From: Parapristionchus giblindavisi
Taxonomy: Eukaryota; Nematoda; Chromadorea; Rhabditida; Diplogasteridae
Reading direction: 5' to 3'
DNA length: 64,000 bases
NCBI GenBank assembly: GCA_943737045.1
Contig: CALSFV010000047.1
Location: 496,001 to 560,000 of the forward strand
A program made the position numbers and the translations under genes. Below are positions 10,728-25,172 of this stretch, one piece after another (the stretch's first letter is position 1; every line of letters begins with the position of its first letter). Below the pieces are notes generated by a model, which was not told the DNA's origin, searched no databases, and saw only the letters and a program-made list of their open reading frames with translations.

Positions 10728-12974
10728 GTGTGTCTCATTCAGAATTTTTTCCTCTTTCACATAGTATATCACTCGCTGAGTATCATTGACAATTTGACTT
10801 GTAACGAACTGTATTGTACCAAAAACAGAGAGTACCGAAAGATAAATTTACATATTGGCCGTACTGACCACATTGAAATAGTTTATCTTATTCAGAATTT
10901 TTCGCTCTTTCATTTGGTATATGACACGATAGGTTTCATTTTCATTTTCAAATTTCTCAAGTTATCTTGATCATATCAGAGTAAAAGCTACTTTTGTACT
11001 TCGATCATTATAGCAGCAGTAAAATATTACAGATTGACATGACCTGAAGTGTCTCTCATTCAGATTTTTTTCCTCTTTCACATAGTATATCACTCGCTGA
11101 GTATCATTGACAATTTGACTTGTAACGAACTGTTTTGTACCAGAAACAGAGAGTACTGAAAGATAAATTTACATATTGGCCGTACTGACCACATTGAAAT
11201 AGTTTATCTTATTCAGAATTTTTCGCTCTTTCATTTGGTATATAACACGATAGGTTTCATTTTCATTTTCAAATTTCTCAAGTTATCTTGATCATATCAG
11301 AGTAAAAGCTACTTTTGTACTTCGATCATTATAGCAGCAGTAAAATATTGCAGATCGACATGACCTGAAGTGTGTCTCATTCAGAATTTTTTCCTCTTTC
11401 ACATACTGTATCACTTGCTGAGTGTCATTGACAATTTGACTTGTAACGAACTGTTTTGTACCAAAAACAGAGAGTACCGAAAGATAAATTTACATATTGG
11501 CCGTACTGACCACATTGAAATAGTTTATCTTATTCAGAATTTTTCGCTCTTTCATTTGGTATATGACACGATAGGTTTCATTTTCATTTTCAAATTTCTC
11601 AAGTTATCTTGATCATATCAGAGTAAAAGCTACTTTTGTACTTCGATCATTATAGCAGCAGTAAAATATTACAGATTGACATGACCTGAAGTGTGTCTCA
11701 TTCAGAATTTTTTCCTCTTTCACATAGTATATCACTCGCTGAGTATCATTGACAATTTGACTTGTAACGAACTGTATTGTACCAAAAACAGAGAGTACCG
11801 AAAGATAAATTTACATATTGGCCGTACTGACCACATTGAAATAGTTTATCTTATTCAGAATTTTTCGCTCTTTCATTTGGTATATGACACGATAGGTTTC
11901 ATTTTCATTTTCAAATTTCTCAAGTTATCTTGATCATATCAGAGTAAAAGCTACTTTTGTACTTCGATCATTATAGCAGCAGTAAAATATTACAGATTGA
12001 CATGACCTGAAGTGTCTCTCATTCAGATTTTTTTCCTCTTTCACATAGTATATCACTCGCTGAGTATCATTGACAATTTGACTTGTAACGAACTGTTTTG
12101 TACCAGAAACAGAGAGTACTGAAAGATAAATTTACATATTGGCCGTACTGACCACATTGAAATAGTTTATCTTATTCAGAATTTTTCGCTCTTTCATTTG
12201 GTATATAACACGATAGGTTTCATTTTCATTTTCAAATTTCTCAAGTTATCTTGATCATATCAGAGTAAAAGCTACTTTTGTACTTCGATCATTATAGCAG
12301 CAGTAAAATATTACAGATTGACATGACCTGAAGTGTGTCTCATTCAGAATTTTTTCCTCTTTCACATAGTATATCACTCGCTGAGTATCATTGACAATTT
12401 GACTTGTAACGAACTGTATTGTACCAAAAACAGAGAGTACCGAAAGATAAATTTACATATTGGCCGTACTGACCACATTGAAATAGTTTATCTTATTCAG
12501 AATTTTTCGCTCTTTCATTTGGTATATGACACGATAGGTTTCATTTTCATTTTCAAATTTCTCAAGTTATCTTGATCATATCAGAGTAAAAGCTACTTTT
12601 GTACTTCGATCATTATAGCAGCAGTAAAATATTACAGATTGACATGACCTGAAGTGTCTCTCATTCAGATTTTTTTCCTCTTTCACATAGTATATCACTC
12701 GCTGAGTATCATTGACAATTTGACTTGTAACGAACTGTTTTGTACCAGAAACAGAGAGTACTGAAAGATAAATTTACATATTGGCCGTACTGACCACATT
12801 GAAATAGTTTATCTTATTCAGAATTTTTCGCTCTTTCATTTGGTATATAACACGATAGGTTTCATTTTCATTTTCAAATTTCTCAAGTTATCTTGATCAT
12901 ATCAGAGTAAAAGCTACTTTTGTACTTCGATCATTATAGCAGCAGTAAAATATTGCAGATCGACATGACCTGAA
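10728..12974 (+). repeat. y-gamma block (7 monomers)
   Basis: The order is y, gamma', delta, y, gamma', y, gamma'. The y monomers carry ctgtattgtacc. The gamma' monomers here carry gtctctcattcagattttttt and are preceded by gattgac. The 963-bp trimer y-gamma'-delta (10728) is followed by two 642-bp dimers lacking delta (11691, 12333). The gtctctc variant is confined to this block, a sign of very recent local amplification. Confidence 0.82.
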
Positions 12975-15900
12975 GTGTGTCTCATTCAGAATTTTTTCCT
13001 CTTTCACATAGTATATCACTCGCTGAGTATCATTGACAATTTGACTTGTAACGAACTGTTTTGTACCAAAAACAGAGAGTACCGAAAGATAAATTTACAT
13101 ATTGGCCGTACTGACCACATTGAAATAGTTTATCTTATTCAGAATTTTTCGCTCTTTCATTTGGTATATGACACGATAGGTTTCATTTTCATTTTCAAAT
13201 TTCTCAAGTTATCTTGATCATATCAGAGTAAAAGCTACTTTTGTACTTCGATCATTATAGCAGCAGTAAAATATTACAGAATGACATGACCTGAAGTGTG
13301 TCTCATTCAGAATTTTTTCCTCTTTCACATAGTATATCACTCGCTGAGTATCATTGACAATTTGACTTGTAACGAACTGTTTTGTACCAGAAACAGAGAG
13401 TACTGAAAGATAAATTTACATATTGGCCGTACTGACCACATTGAAATAGTTTATCTTATTCAGAATTTTTCGCTCTTTCATTTGGTATATAACACGATAG
13501 GTTTCATTTTCATTATCAAATTTCTCAAGTTATCTTGATCATATCAGAGTAAAAGCTACTTTTGTACTTCGATCATTATAGCAGCAGAAAAATATTGCAG
13601 ATCGACATGACCTGAAGTGTGTCTCATTCAGAATTTTTTCCTCTTTCACATACTGTATCACTTGCTGAGTGTCATTGACAATTTGACTTGTAACGAACTG
13701 TTTTGTACCAAAAACAGAGAGTACCGAAAGATAAATTTACATATTGGCCGTACTGACCACATTGAAATAGTTTATCTTATTCAGAATTTTTCGCTCTTTC
13801 ATTTGGTATATGACACGATAGGTTTCATTTTCATTTTCAAATTTCTCAAGTTATCTTGATCATATCAGAGTAAAAGCTACTTTTGTACTTCGATCATTAT
13901 AGCAGCAGTAAAATATTACAGAATGACATGACCTGAAGTGTGTCTCATTCAGAATTTTTTCCTCTTTCACATAGTATATCACTCGCTGAGTATCATTGAC
14001 AATTTGACTTGTAACGAACTGTTTTGTACCAAAAACAGAGAGTACCGAAAGATAAATTTACATATTGGCCGTACTGACCACATTGAAATAGTTTATCTTA
14101 TTCAGAATTTTTCGCTCTTTCATTTGGTATATGACACGATAGGTTTCATTTTCATTTTCAAATTTCTCAAGTTATCTTGATCATATCAGAGTAAAAGCTA
14201 CTTTTGTACTTCGATCATTATAGCAGCAGTAAAATATTACAGAATGACATGACCTGAAGTGTGTCTCATTCAGAATTTTTTCCTCTTTCACATAGTATAT
14301 CACTCGCTGAGTATCATTGACAATTTGACTTGTAACGAACTGTTTTGTACCAGAAACAGAGAGTACTGAAAGATAAATTTACATATTGGCCGTACTGACC
14401 ACATTGAAATAGTTTATCTTATTCAGAATTTTTCGCTCTTTCATTTGGTATATAACACGATAGGTTTCATTTTCATTTTCAAATTTCTCAAGTTATCTTG
14501 ATCATATCAGAGTAAAAGCTACTTTTGTACTTCGATCATTATAGCAGCAGTAAAATATTGCAGATCGACATGACCTGAAGTGTGTCTCATTCAGAATTTT
14601 TTCCTCTTTCACATACTGTATCACTTGCTGAGTGTCATTGACAATTTGACTTGTAACGAACTGTTTTGTACCAAAAACAGAGAGTACCGAAAGATAAATT
14701 TACATATTGGCCGTACTGACCACATTGAAATAGTTTATCTTATTCAGAATTTTTCGCTCTTTCATTTGGTATATGACACGATAGGTTTCATTTTCATTTT
14801 CAAATTTCTCAAGTTATCTTGATCATATCAGAGTAAAAGCTACTTTTGTACTTCGATCATTATAGCAGCAGTAAAATATTACAGATTGACATGACCTGAA
14901 GTGTGTCTCATTCAGATTTTTTTCCTCTTTCACATAGTATATCACTCGCTGAGTATCATTGACAATTTGACTTGTAACGAACTGTTTTGTACCAGAAACA
15001 GAGAGTACTGAAAGATAAATTTACATATTGGCCGTACTGACCACATTGAAATAGTTTATCTTATTCAGAATTTTTCGCTCTTTCATTTGGTATATAACAC
15101 GATAGGTTTCATTTTCATTTTCAAATTTCTCAAGTTATCTTGATCATATCAGAGTAAAAGCTACTTTTGTACTTCGATCATTATAGCAGCAGTAAAATAT
15201 TGCAGATCGACATGACCTGAAGTGTGTCTCATTCAGAATTTTTTCCTCTTTCACATACTGTATCACTTGCTGAGTGTCATTGACAATTTGACTTGTAACG
15301 AACTGTTTTGTACCAAAAACAGAGAGTACCGAAAGATAAATTTACATATTGGCCGTACTGACCACATTGAAATAGTTTATCTTATTCAGAATTCTTCGCT
15401 CTTTCATTTGGTATATGACACGATAGGTTTCATTTTCATTTTCAAATTTCTCAAGTTATCTTGATCATATCAGAGTAAAAGCTAATTTTGTACTTCGATC
15501 ATTATAGCAGCAGTAAAATATTACAGAATGACATGACCTGAAGTGTGTCTCATTCAGAATTTTTTCCTCTTTCACATAGTATATCACTCGCTGAGTATCA
15601 TTGACAATTTGACTTGTAACGAACTGTTTTGTACCAAAAACAGAGAGTACCGAAAGATAAATTTACATATTGGCCGTACTGACCACATTGAAATAGTTTA
15701 TCTTATTCAGAATTTTTCGCTCTTTCATTTGGTATATGACACGATAGGTTTCATTTTCATTTTCAAATTTCTCAAGTTATCTTGATCATATCAGAGTAAA
15801 AGCTACTTTTGTACTTCGATCATTATAGCAGCAGTAAAATATTACAGAATGACATGACCTGAAGTGTGTCTCATTCAGAATTTTTTCCTCTTTCACATAG

Positions 15901-18110
15901 TATATCACTCGCTGAGTATCATTGACAATTTGACTTGTAACGAACTGTTTTGTACCAGAAACAGAGAGTACTGAAAGATAAATTTACATATTGGCCGTAC
16001 TGACCACATTGAAATAGTTTATCTTATTCAGAATTTTTCGCTCTTTCATTTGGTATATAACACGATAGGTTTCATTTTCATTATCAAATTTCTCAAGTTA
16101 TCTTGATCATATCAGAGTAAAAGCTACTTTTGTACTTCGATCATTATAGCAGCAGAAAAATATTGCAGATCGACATGACCTGAAGTGTGTCTCATTCAGA
16201 ATTTTTTCCTCTTTCACATACTGTATCACTTGCTGAGTGTCATTGACAATTTGACTTGTAACGAACTGTTTTGTACCAAAAACAGAGAGTACCGAAAGAT
16301 AAATTTACATATTGGCCGTACTGACCACATTGAAATAGTTTATCTTATTCAGAATTTTTCGCTCTTTCATTTGGTATATGACACGATAGGTTTCATTTTC
16401 ATTTTCAAATTTCTCAAGTTATCTTGATCATATCAGAGTAAAAGCTACTTTTGTACTTCGATCATTATAGCAGCAGTAAAATATTACAGAATGACATGAC
16501 CTGAAGTGTGTCTCATTCAGAATTTTTTCCTCTTTCACATAGTATATCACTCGCTGAGTATCATTGCCAATTTGACTTGTAACGAACTGTTTTGTACCAA
16601 AAACAGAGAGTACTGAAAGATAAATTTACATATTGGCCGTACTTACCACTTTGAAATAGTTCATCTTATTCAGAATTTTTCGCTCTTTCATTTGGTATAT
16701 GACACGATAGGTTTCATTTTCATTTTCAAATTTCTCATGTTATCTTGATCATATCAGAGTAAAAGCTACTTTTGTACTTCGATCATTATAGCAGCAGTAA
16801 AATATTACAGAATGACATGACCTGAAGTGTGTCTCATTCAGAATTTTTTCCTCTTTCACATAGTATATCACTCGCTGAGTATCATTGACAATTTGACTTG
16901 TAACGAACTGTTTTGTACCAAAAACAGAGAGTACCGAAAGATAAATATACATATTGGCCGTACTGACCACATTGAAATAGTTTATCTTATTCAGAATTTT
17001 TCGCTCTTTCATTTGGTATATGACACGATAGGTTTCATTTTCATTTTCAAATTTCTCAAGTTATCTTGATCATATCAGAGTAAAAGCTACTTTTGTACTT
17101 CGATCATTATAGCAGCAGTAAAATATTACAGATTGACATGACCTGAAGTGTGTCTCATTCAGATTTTTTTCCTCTTTCACATAGTATATCACTCGCTGAG
17201 TATCATTGACAATTTGACTTGTAACGAACTGTTTTGTACCAGAAACAGAGAGTACTGAAAGATAAATTTACATATTGGCCGTACTGACCACATTGAAATA
17301 GTTTATCTTATTCAGAATTTTTCGCTCTTTCATTTGGTATATAACACGATAGGTTTCATTTTCATTTTCAAATTTCTCAAGTTATCTTGATCATATCAGA
17401 GTAAAAGCTACTTTTGTACTTCGATCATTATAGCAGCAGTAAAATATTGCAGATCGACATGACCTGAAGTGTGTCTCATTCAGAATTTTTTCCTCTTTCA
17501 CATACTGTATCACTTGCTGAGTGTCATTGACAATTTGACTTGTAACGAACTGTTTTGTACCAAAAACAGAGAGTACCGAAAGATAAATTTACATATTGGC
17601 CGTACTGACCACATTGAAATAGTTTATCTTATTCAGAATTTTTCGCTCTTTCATTTGGTATATGACACGATAGGTTTCATTTTCATTTTCAAATTTCTCA
17701 AGTTATCTTGATCATATCAGAGTAAAAGCTACTTTTGTACTTCGATCATTATAGCAGCAGTAAAATATTACAGAATGACATGACCTGAAGTGTGTCTCAT
17801 TCAGAATTTTTTCCTCTTTCACATACTGTATCACTTGCTGAGTGTCATTGACAATTTGACTTGTAACGAACTGTTTTGTACCATAAACAGAGAGTACCGA
17901 AAGATAAATTTACATATTGGCCGTACTGACCACATTGAAATAGTTTATCTTATTCAGAATTTTTCGCTCTTTCATTTGGTATATGACACGATAGGTTTCA
18001 TTTTCATTTTCAAATTTCTCAAGTTATCTTGATCATATCAGAGTAAAAGCTACTTTTGTACTTCGATCATTATAGCAGCAGTAAAATATTACAGAATGGC
18101 ATGACCTGAA
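12975..18110 (+). repeat. e-gamma-delta trimer block with an eight-monomer repeat
   Basis: The basic 963-bp trimer e-gamma-delta recurs (12975, 13938, 15543), broken by a gamma-delta pair (14901) and an alpha (16506), and followed by e-gamma-delta-delta-like. Two linked rare variants, cattatcaa and cagcagaaaaat, occur in the gamma at 13296 and again at 15864, exactly 2568 bp (8 monomers) apart, so 13296-13937 and 15864-16505 are copies. One-off variants include ttcttcgc near 15393, gctaattttg near 15484, ataaatatac near 16945 and accataaac near 17884. Confidence 0.8.
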
Positions 18111-21100
18111 GTGTGTCTCATTCAGAATTTTTTCCTCTTTCACATAGTATATCACTCGCTGAGTATCATTGCCAATTTGACTTGTAACGAACTGTTTTGT
18201 ACCAAAAACAGAGAGTACTGAAAGATAAATTTACATATTGGCCGCACTTACCACTTTGAAATAGTTCATCTTATTCAGAATTTTTCGCTCTTTCATTTGG
18301 TATATGACACGATAGGTTTCATTTTCATTTTCAAATTTCTCATGTTATCTTGATCATATCAGAGTAAAAGCTACTTTTGTACTTCGATCATTATAGCAGC
18401 AGTAAAATATTACAGATCGTCATGACCTGAAGTGTGTCTCATTCAGAATTTTTTCCACTTTCACATACTATATCACTTGCTGAGTGTCATTGACAATTTG
18501 ACTTGTAACGAACTGTTTTGTACCAAAAACAGAGAGTACCGAAAGATAAATTTACATATTGGCCGTACTGACCACATTGAAATAGTTTATCTTATTCAGA
18601 ATTTTTCGCTCTTTCATTTGGTATATGACACGATAGGTTTCATTTTCATTTTCAAATTTCTCAAGTTATCTTGATCATATCAGAGTAAAAGCTACTTTTG
18701 TACTTCGATCATTATAGCAGCAGTAAAATATTACAGAATGACATGACCTGAAGTGTGTCTCATTCAGAATTTTTTCCTCTTTCACATAGTATATCACTCG
18801 CTGAGTATCATTGCCAATTTGACTTGTAACGAACTGTTTTGTACCAAAAACAGAGAGTACTGAAAGATAAATTTACATATTGGCCGTACTTACCACTTTG
18901 AAATAGTTCATCTTATTCAGAATTTTTCGCTCTTTCATTTGGTATATGACACGATAGGTTTCATTTTCATTTTCAAATTTCTCATGTTATCTTGATCATA
19001 TCAGAGTAAAAGCTACTTTTGTACTTCGATCATTATAGCAGCAGTAAAATATTACAGATCGTCATGACCTGAAGTGTGTCTCATTCAGAATTTTTTCCAC
19101 TTTCACATACTATATCACTTGCTGAGTGTCATTGACAATTTGACTTGTAACGAACTGTTTTGTACCAAAAACAGGGAGTACCGAAAGATAAATTTACATA
19201 TTGGCCGTACTGACCACATTGAAATAGTTTATCTTATTCAGAATTTTTCGCTCTTTCATTTGGTATATGACACGATAGGTTTCATTTTCATTTTCAAATT
19301 TCTCAAGTTATCTTGATCATATCAGAGTAAAAGCTACTTTTGTACTTCGATCATTATAGCAGCAGTAAAATATTACAGAATGACATGACCTGAAGTGTGT
19401 CTCATTCAGAATTTTTTCCTCTTTCACATAGTATATCACTCGCTGAGTATCATTGCCAATTTGACTTGTAACGAACTGTTTTGTACCAAAAACAGAGAGT
19501 ACTGAAAGATAAATTTACATATTGGCCGTACTTACCACTTTGAAATAGTTCATCTTATTCAGAATTTTTCGCTCTTTCATTTGGTATATGACACGATAGG
19601 TTTCATTTTCATTTTCAAATTTCTCATGTTATCTTGATCATATCAGAGTAAAAGCTACTTTTGTACTTCGATCAATATAGCAGCAGTAAAATATTACAGA
19701 TCGTCATGACCTGAAGTGTGTCTCATTCAGAATTTTTTCCACTTTCACATACTATATCACTTGCTGAGTGTCATTGACAATTTGACTTGTAACGAACTGT
19801 TTTGTACCAAAAACAGAGAGTACCGAAAGATAAATTTACATATTGGCCGTACTGACCACATTGAAATAGTTTATCTTATTCAGAATTTTTCGCTCTTTCA
19901 TTTGGTATATGACACGATAGGTTTCATTTTCATTTTCAAATTTCTCAAGTTATCTTGATCATATCAGAGTAAAAGCTACTTTTGTACTTCGATCATTATA
20001 GCAGCAGTAAAATATTACAGAATGACATGACCTGAAGTGTGTCTCATTCAGAATTTTTTCCTCTTTCACATAGTATATCACTCGCTGAGTATCATTGCCA
20101 ATTTGACTTGTAACGAACTGTTTTGTACCAAAAACAGAGAGTACTGAAAGATAAATTTACATATTGGCCGTACTTACCACTTTGAAATAGTTCATCTTAT
20201 TCAGAATTTTTCGCTCTTTCATTTGGTATATGACACGATAGGTTTCATTTTCATTTTCAAATTTCTCATGTTATCTTGATCATATCAGAGTAAAAGCTAC
20301 TTTTGTACTTCGATCATTATAGCAGCAGTAAAATATTACAGATCGTCATGACCTGAAGTGTGTCTCATTCAGAATTTTTTCCACTTTCACATACTATATC
20401 ACTTGCTGAGTGTCATTGACAATTTGACTTGTAACGAACTGTTTTGTACCAAAAACAGAGAGTACCGAAAGATAAATTTACATATTGGCCGTACTGACCA
20501 CATTGAAATAGTTTATCTTATTCAGAATTTTTCGCTCTTTCATTTGGTATATGACACGATAGGTTTCATTTTCATTTTCAAATTTCTCAAGTTATCTTGA
20601 TCATATCAGAGTAAAAGCTACTTTTGTACTTCGATCATTATAGCAGCAGTAAAATATTACAGAATGACATGACCTGAAGTGTGTCTCATTCAGAATTTTT
20701 TCCTCTTTCACATAGTATATCACTCGCTGAGTATCATTGCCAATTTGACTTGTAACGAACTGTTTTGTACCAAAAACAGAGAGTACTGAAAGATAAATTT
20801 ACATATTGGCCGTACTTACCACTTTGAAATAGTTCATCTTATTCAGAATTTTTCGCTCTTTCATTTGGTATATGACACGATAGGTTTCATTTTCATTTTC
20901 AAATTTCTCATGTTATCTTGATCATATCAGAGTAAAAGCTACTTTTGTACTTCGATCAATATAGCAGCAGTAAAATATTACAGATCGTCATGACCTGAAG
21001 TGTGTCTCATTCAGAATTTTTTCCACTTTCACATACTATATCACTTGCTGAGTGTCATTGACAATTTGACTTGTAACGAACTGTTTTGTACCAAAAACAG

Positions 21101-21962
21101 AGAGTACCGAAAGATAAATTTACATATTGGCCGTACTGACCACATTGAAATAGTTTATCTTATTCAGAATTTTTCGCTCTTTCATTTGGTATATGACACG
21201 ATAGGTTTCATTTTCATTTTCAAATTTCTCAAGTTATCTTGATCATATCAGAGTAAAAGCTACTTTTGTACTTCGATCATTATAGCAGCAGTAAAATATT
21301 ACAGAATGACATGACCTGAAGTGTGTCTCATTCAGAATTTTTTCCTCTTTCACATAGTATATCACTCGCTGAGTATCATTGCCAATTTGACTTGTAACGA
21401 ACTGTTTTGTACCAAAAACAGAGAGTACTGAAAGATAAATTTACATATTGGCCGTACTTACCACTTTGAAATAGTTCATCTTATTCAGAATTTTTCGCTC
21501 TTTCATTTGGTATATGACACGATAGGTTTCATTTTCATTTTCAAATTTCTCATGTTATCTTGATCATATCAGAGTAAAAGCTACTTTTGTACTTCGATCA
21601 TTATAGCAGCAGTAAAATATTACAGATCGTCATGACCTGAAGTGTGTCTCATTCAGAATTTTTTCCACTTTCACATACTATATCACTTGCTGAGTGTCAT
21701 TGACAATTTGACTTGTAACGAACTGTTTTGTACCAAAAACAGAGAGTACCGAAAGATAAATTTACATATTGGCCGTACTGACCACATTGAAATAGTTTAT
21801 CTTATTCAGAATTTTTCGCTCTTTCATTTGGTATATGACACGATAGGTTTCATTTTCATTTTCAAATTTCTCAAGTTATCTTGATCATATCAGAGTAAAA
21901 GCTACTTTTGTACTTCGATCATTATAGCAGCAGTAAAATATTACAGAATGACATGACCTGAA
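18111..21962 (+). repeat. Six alpha-beta dimers (642-bp HOR)
   Basis: Twelve monomers alternate strictly alpha, beta with starts at 18111, 18753, 19395, 20037, 20679 and 21321. Alpha has gccaat, tactgaa, cttaccacttt, ttcatc and ctcatg; beta follows a gatcgtc junction and has ccactttc. Copies are nearly identical. A shared rare variant, cgatcaatatag in place of cgatcattatag at 19675 and 20959, shows that a 1284-bp (two-dimer) piece was the most recent duplication. Single-copy variants are aatggc near 18098 and gccgcactt near 18244 in the first dimer, and cagggagta near 19175 in the second. Confidence 0.9.
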
Positions 21963-24209
21963 GTGTGTCTCATTCAGAATTTTTTCCTCTTTCACATAGT
22001 ATATCACTCGCTGAGTATCATTGACAATTTGACTTGTAACGAACTGTTTTGTACCAAAAACAGAGAGTACCGAAAGATAAATTTACATATTGGCCGTACT
22101 GACCACATTGAAATAGTTTATCTTATTCAGAATTTTTCGCTCTTTCATTTGGTATATGACACGATAGGTTTCATTTTCATTTTCAAATTTCTCAAGTTAT
22201 CTTGATCATATCAGAGTAAAAGCTACTTTTGTACTTCGATCATTATAGCAGCAGTAAAATATTACAGATTGACATGACCTGAAGTGTGTCTCATTCAGAT
22301 TTTTTTCCTCTTTCACATAGTATATCACTCGCTGAGTATCATTGACAATTTGACTTGTAACGAACTGTTTTGTACCAGAAACAGAGAGTACTGAAAGATA
22401 AATTTACATATTGGCCGTACTGACCACATTGAAATAGTTTATCTTATTCAGAATTTTTCGCTCTTTCATTTGGTATATAACACGATAGGTTTCATTTTCA
22501 TTTTCAAATTTCTCAAGTTATCTTGATCATATCAGAGTAAAAGCTACTTTTGTACTTCGATCATTATAGCAGCAGTAAAATATTGCAGATCGACATGACC
22601 TGAAGTGTGTCTCATTCAGAATTTTTTCCTCTTTCACATACTGTATCACTTGCTGAGTGTCATTGACAATTTGACTTGTAACGAACTGTTTTGTACCAAA
22701 AACAGAGAGTACCGAAAGATAAATTTACATATTGGCCGTACTGACCACATTGAAATAGTTTATCTTATTCAGAATTTTTCGCTCTTTCATTTGGTATATG
22801 ACACGATAGGTTTCATTTTCATTTTCAAATTTCTCAAGTTATCTTGATCATATCAGAGTAAAAGCTACTTTTGTACTTCGATCATTATAGCAGCAGTAAA
22901 ATATTACAGAATGACATGACCTGAAGTGTGTCTCATTCAGAATTTTTTCCTCTTTCACATAGTATATCACTCGCTGAGTATCATTGACAATTTGACTTGT
23001 AACGAACTGTTTTGTACCAAAAACAGAGAGTACCGAAAGATAAATTTACATATTGGCCGTACTGACCACATTGAAATAGTTTATCTTATTCAGAATTTTT
23101 CGCTCTTTCATTTGGTATATGACACGATAGGTTTCATTTTCATTTTCAAATTTCTCAAGTTATCTTGATCATATCAGAGTAAAAGCTACTTTTGTACTTC
23201 GATCATTATAGCAGCAGTAAAATATTGCAGATCGACATGACCTGAAGTGTGTCTCATTCAGAATTTTTTCCTCTTTCACATACTGTATCACTTGCTGAGT
23301 GTCATTGACAATTTGACTTGTAACGAACTGTTTTGTACCAAAAACAGAGAGTACCGAAAGATAAATTTACATATTGGCCGTACTGACCACATTGAAATAG
23401 TTTATCTTATTCAGAATTTTTCGCTCTTTCATTTGGTATATGACACGATAGGTTTCATTTTCATTTTCAAATTTCTCAAGTTATCTTGATCATATCAGAG
23501 TAAAAGCTACTTTTGTACTTCGATCATTATAGCAGCAGTAAAATATTACAGAATGACATGACCTGAAGTGTGTCTCATTCAGAATTTTTTCCTCTTTCAC
23601 ATAGTATATCACTCGCTGAGTATCATTGACAATTTGACTTGTAACGAACTGTTTTGTACCAGAAACAGAGAGTACTGAAAGATAAATTTACATATTGGCC
23701 GTACTGACCACATTGAAATAGTTTATCTTATTCAGAATTTTTCGCTCTTTCATTTGGTATATGACACGATAGGTTTCATTTTCATTTTCAAATTTCTCAA
23801 GTTATCTTGATCATATCAGAGTAAAAGCTACTTTTGTACTTCGATCATTATAGCAGCAGTAAAATATTACAGAATGACATGACCTGAAGTGTGTCTCATT
23901 CAGAATTTTTTCCTCTTTCACATAGTATATCACTCGCTGAGTATCATTGACAATTTGACTTGTAACGAACTGTTTTGTACCAGAAACAGAGAGTACTGAA
24001 AGATAATTTTACATATTGGCCGTACTGACCACATTGAAATAGTTTATCTTATTCAGAATTTTTCGCTCTTTCATTTGGTATATGACACGATAGGTTTCAT
24101 TTTCATTTTCAAATTTCTCAAGTTATCTTGATCATATCAGAGTAAAAGCTACTTTTGTACTTCGATCATTATAGCAGCAGTAAAATATTACAGAATGACA
24201 TGACCTGAA
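21963..24209 (+). repeat. Mixed block of e, gamma and delta monomers (7 monomers)
   Basis: The order is e, gamma, delta, e, delta, then two gamma-like monomers (23568, 23889) that keep accagaaac and tactgaa but have tatatgac instead of tatataac. The second of these has gataatttt near 24004. The gamma-like pair looks like gamma with a T3 end acquired by exchange. No regular HOR covers the block. Confidence 0.75.
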
Positions 24210-25172
24210 GTGTGTCTCATTCAGAATTTTTTCCTCTTTCACATAGTATATCAATCGCTGAGTATCATTGTCAATTTGACTTGTAACGAACTGTTTTGTA
24301 CCAAAAACAGAGAGTACTGAAAGATAAATTTACATATTGGCCGTACTTACCACTTTGAAATAGTTCATCTTATTCAGAATTTTTCGCTCTTTCATTTGGT
24401 ATATGACACGATAGGTTTCATTTTCATTTTCAAATTTCTCATGTTATCTTGATCATATCAGAGTAAAAGCTACTTTTGTACTTCGATCATTATAGCAGCA
24501 GTAAAATATTACAGATCGTCATGACCTGAAGTGTGTCTCATTCAGAATTTTTTCCACTTTCACATACTATATCACTTGCTGAGTGTCATTGACAATTTGA
24601 CTTGTAACGAACTGTTTTGTACCAAAAACAGAGAGTACCGAAAGATAAATTTACATATTGGCCGTACTGACCACATTGAAATAGTTTATCTTATTCAGAA
24701 TTTTTCGCTCTTTCATTTGGTATATGACACGATAGGTTTCATTTTCATTTTCAAATTTCTCAAGTTATCTTGATCATATCAGAGTAAAAGCTACTTTTGT
24801 ACTTCGATCATTATAGCAGCAGTAAAATATTACAGAATGACATGACCTGAAGTGTGTCTCATTCAGAATTTTTTCCTCTTTCACATAGTATATCACTCGC
24901 TGAGTATCATTGACAATTTGACTTGTAACGAACTGTTTTGTACCAAAAACAGAGAGTACCGAAAGATAAATTTACATATTGGCCGTACTGACCACATTGA
25001 AATAGTTTATCTTATTCAGAATTTTTCGCTCTTTCATTTGGTATATGACACGATAGGTTTCATTTTCATTTTCAAATTTCTCAAGTTATCTTGATCATAT
25101 CAGAGTAAAAGCTACTTTTGTACTTCGATCATTATAGCAGCAGTAAAATATTACAGAATGACATGACCTGAA
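24210..25172 (+). repeat. alpha-beta-e trimer (963 bp), first copy
   Basis: The alpha here has two rare changes, tcaatcgc at 24254 and gtcaat just after it. Both recur 963 bp later in the alpha at 25173, so this trimer and the start of the next block are direct copies. Confidence 0.85.

Noticed and set aside
16749..17012. Single 87-codon minus-strand reading frame
   Set aside because: It is open only because one T-to-A change at 16947 turns a TAA, present in the other monomers, into a sense codon. No other monomer shares it, and it has no recognisable domain.
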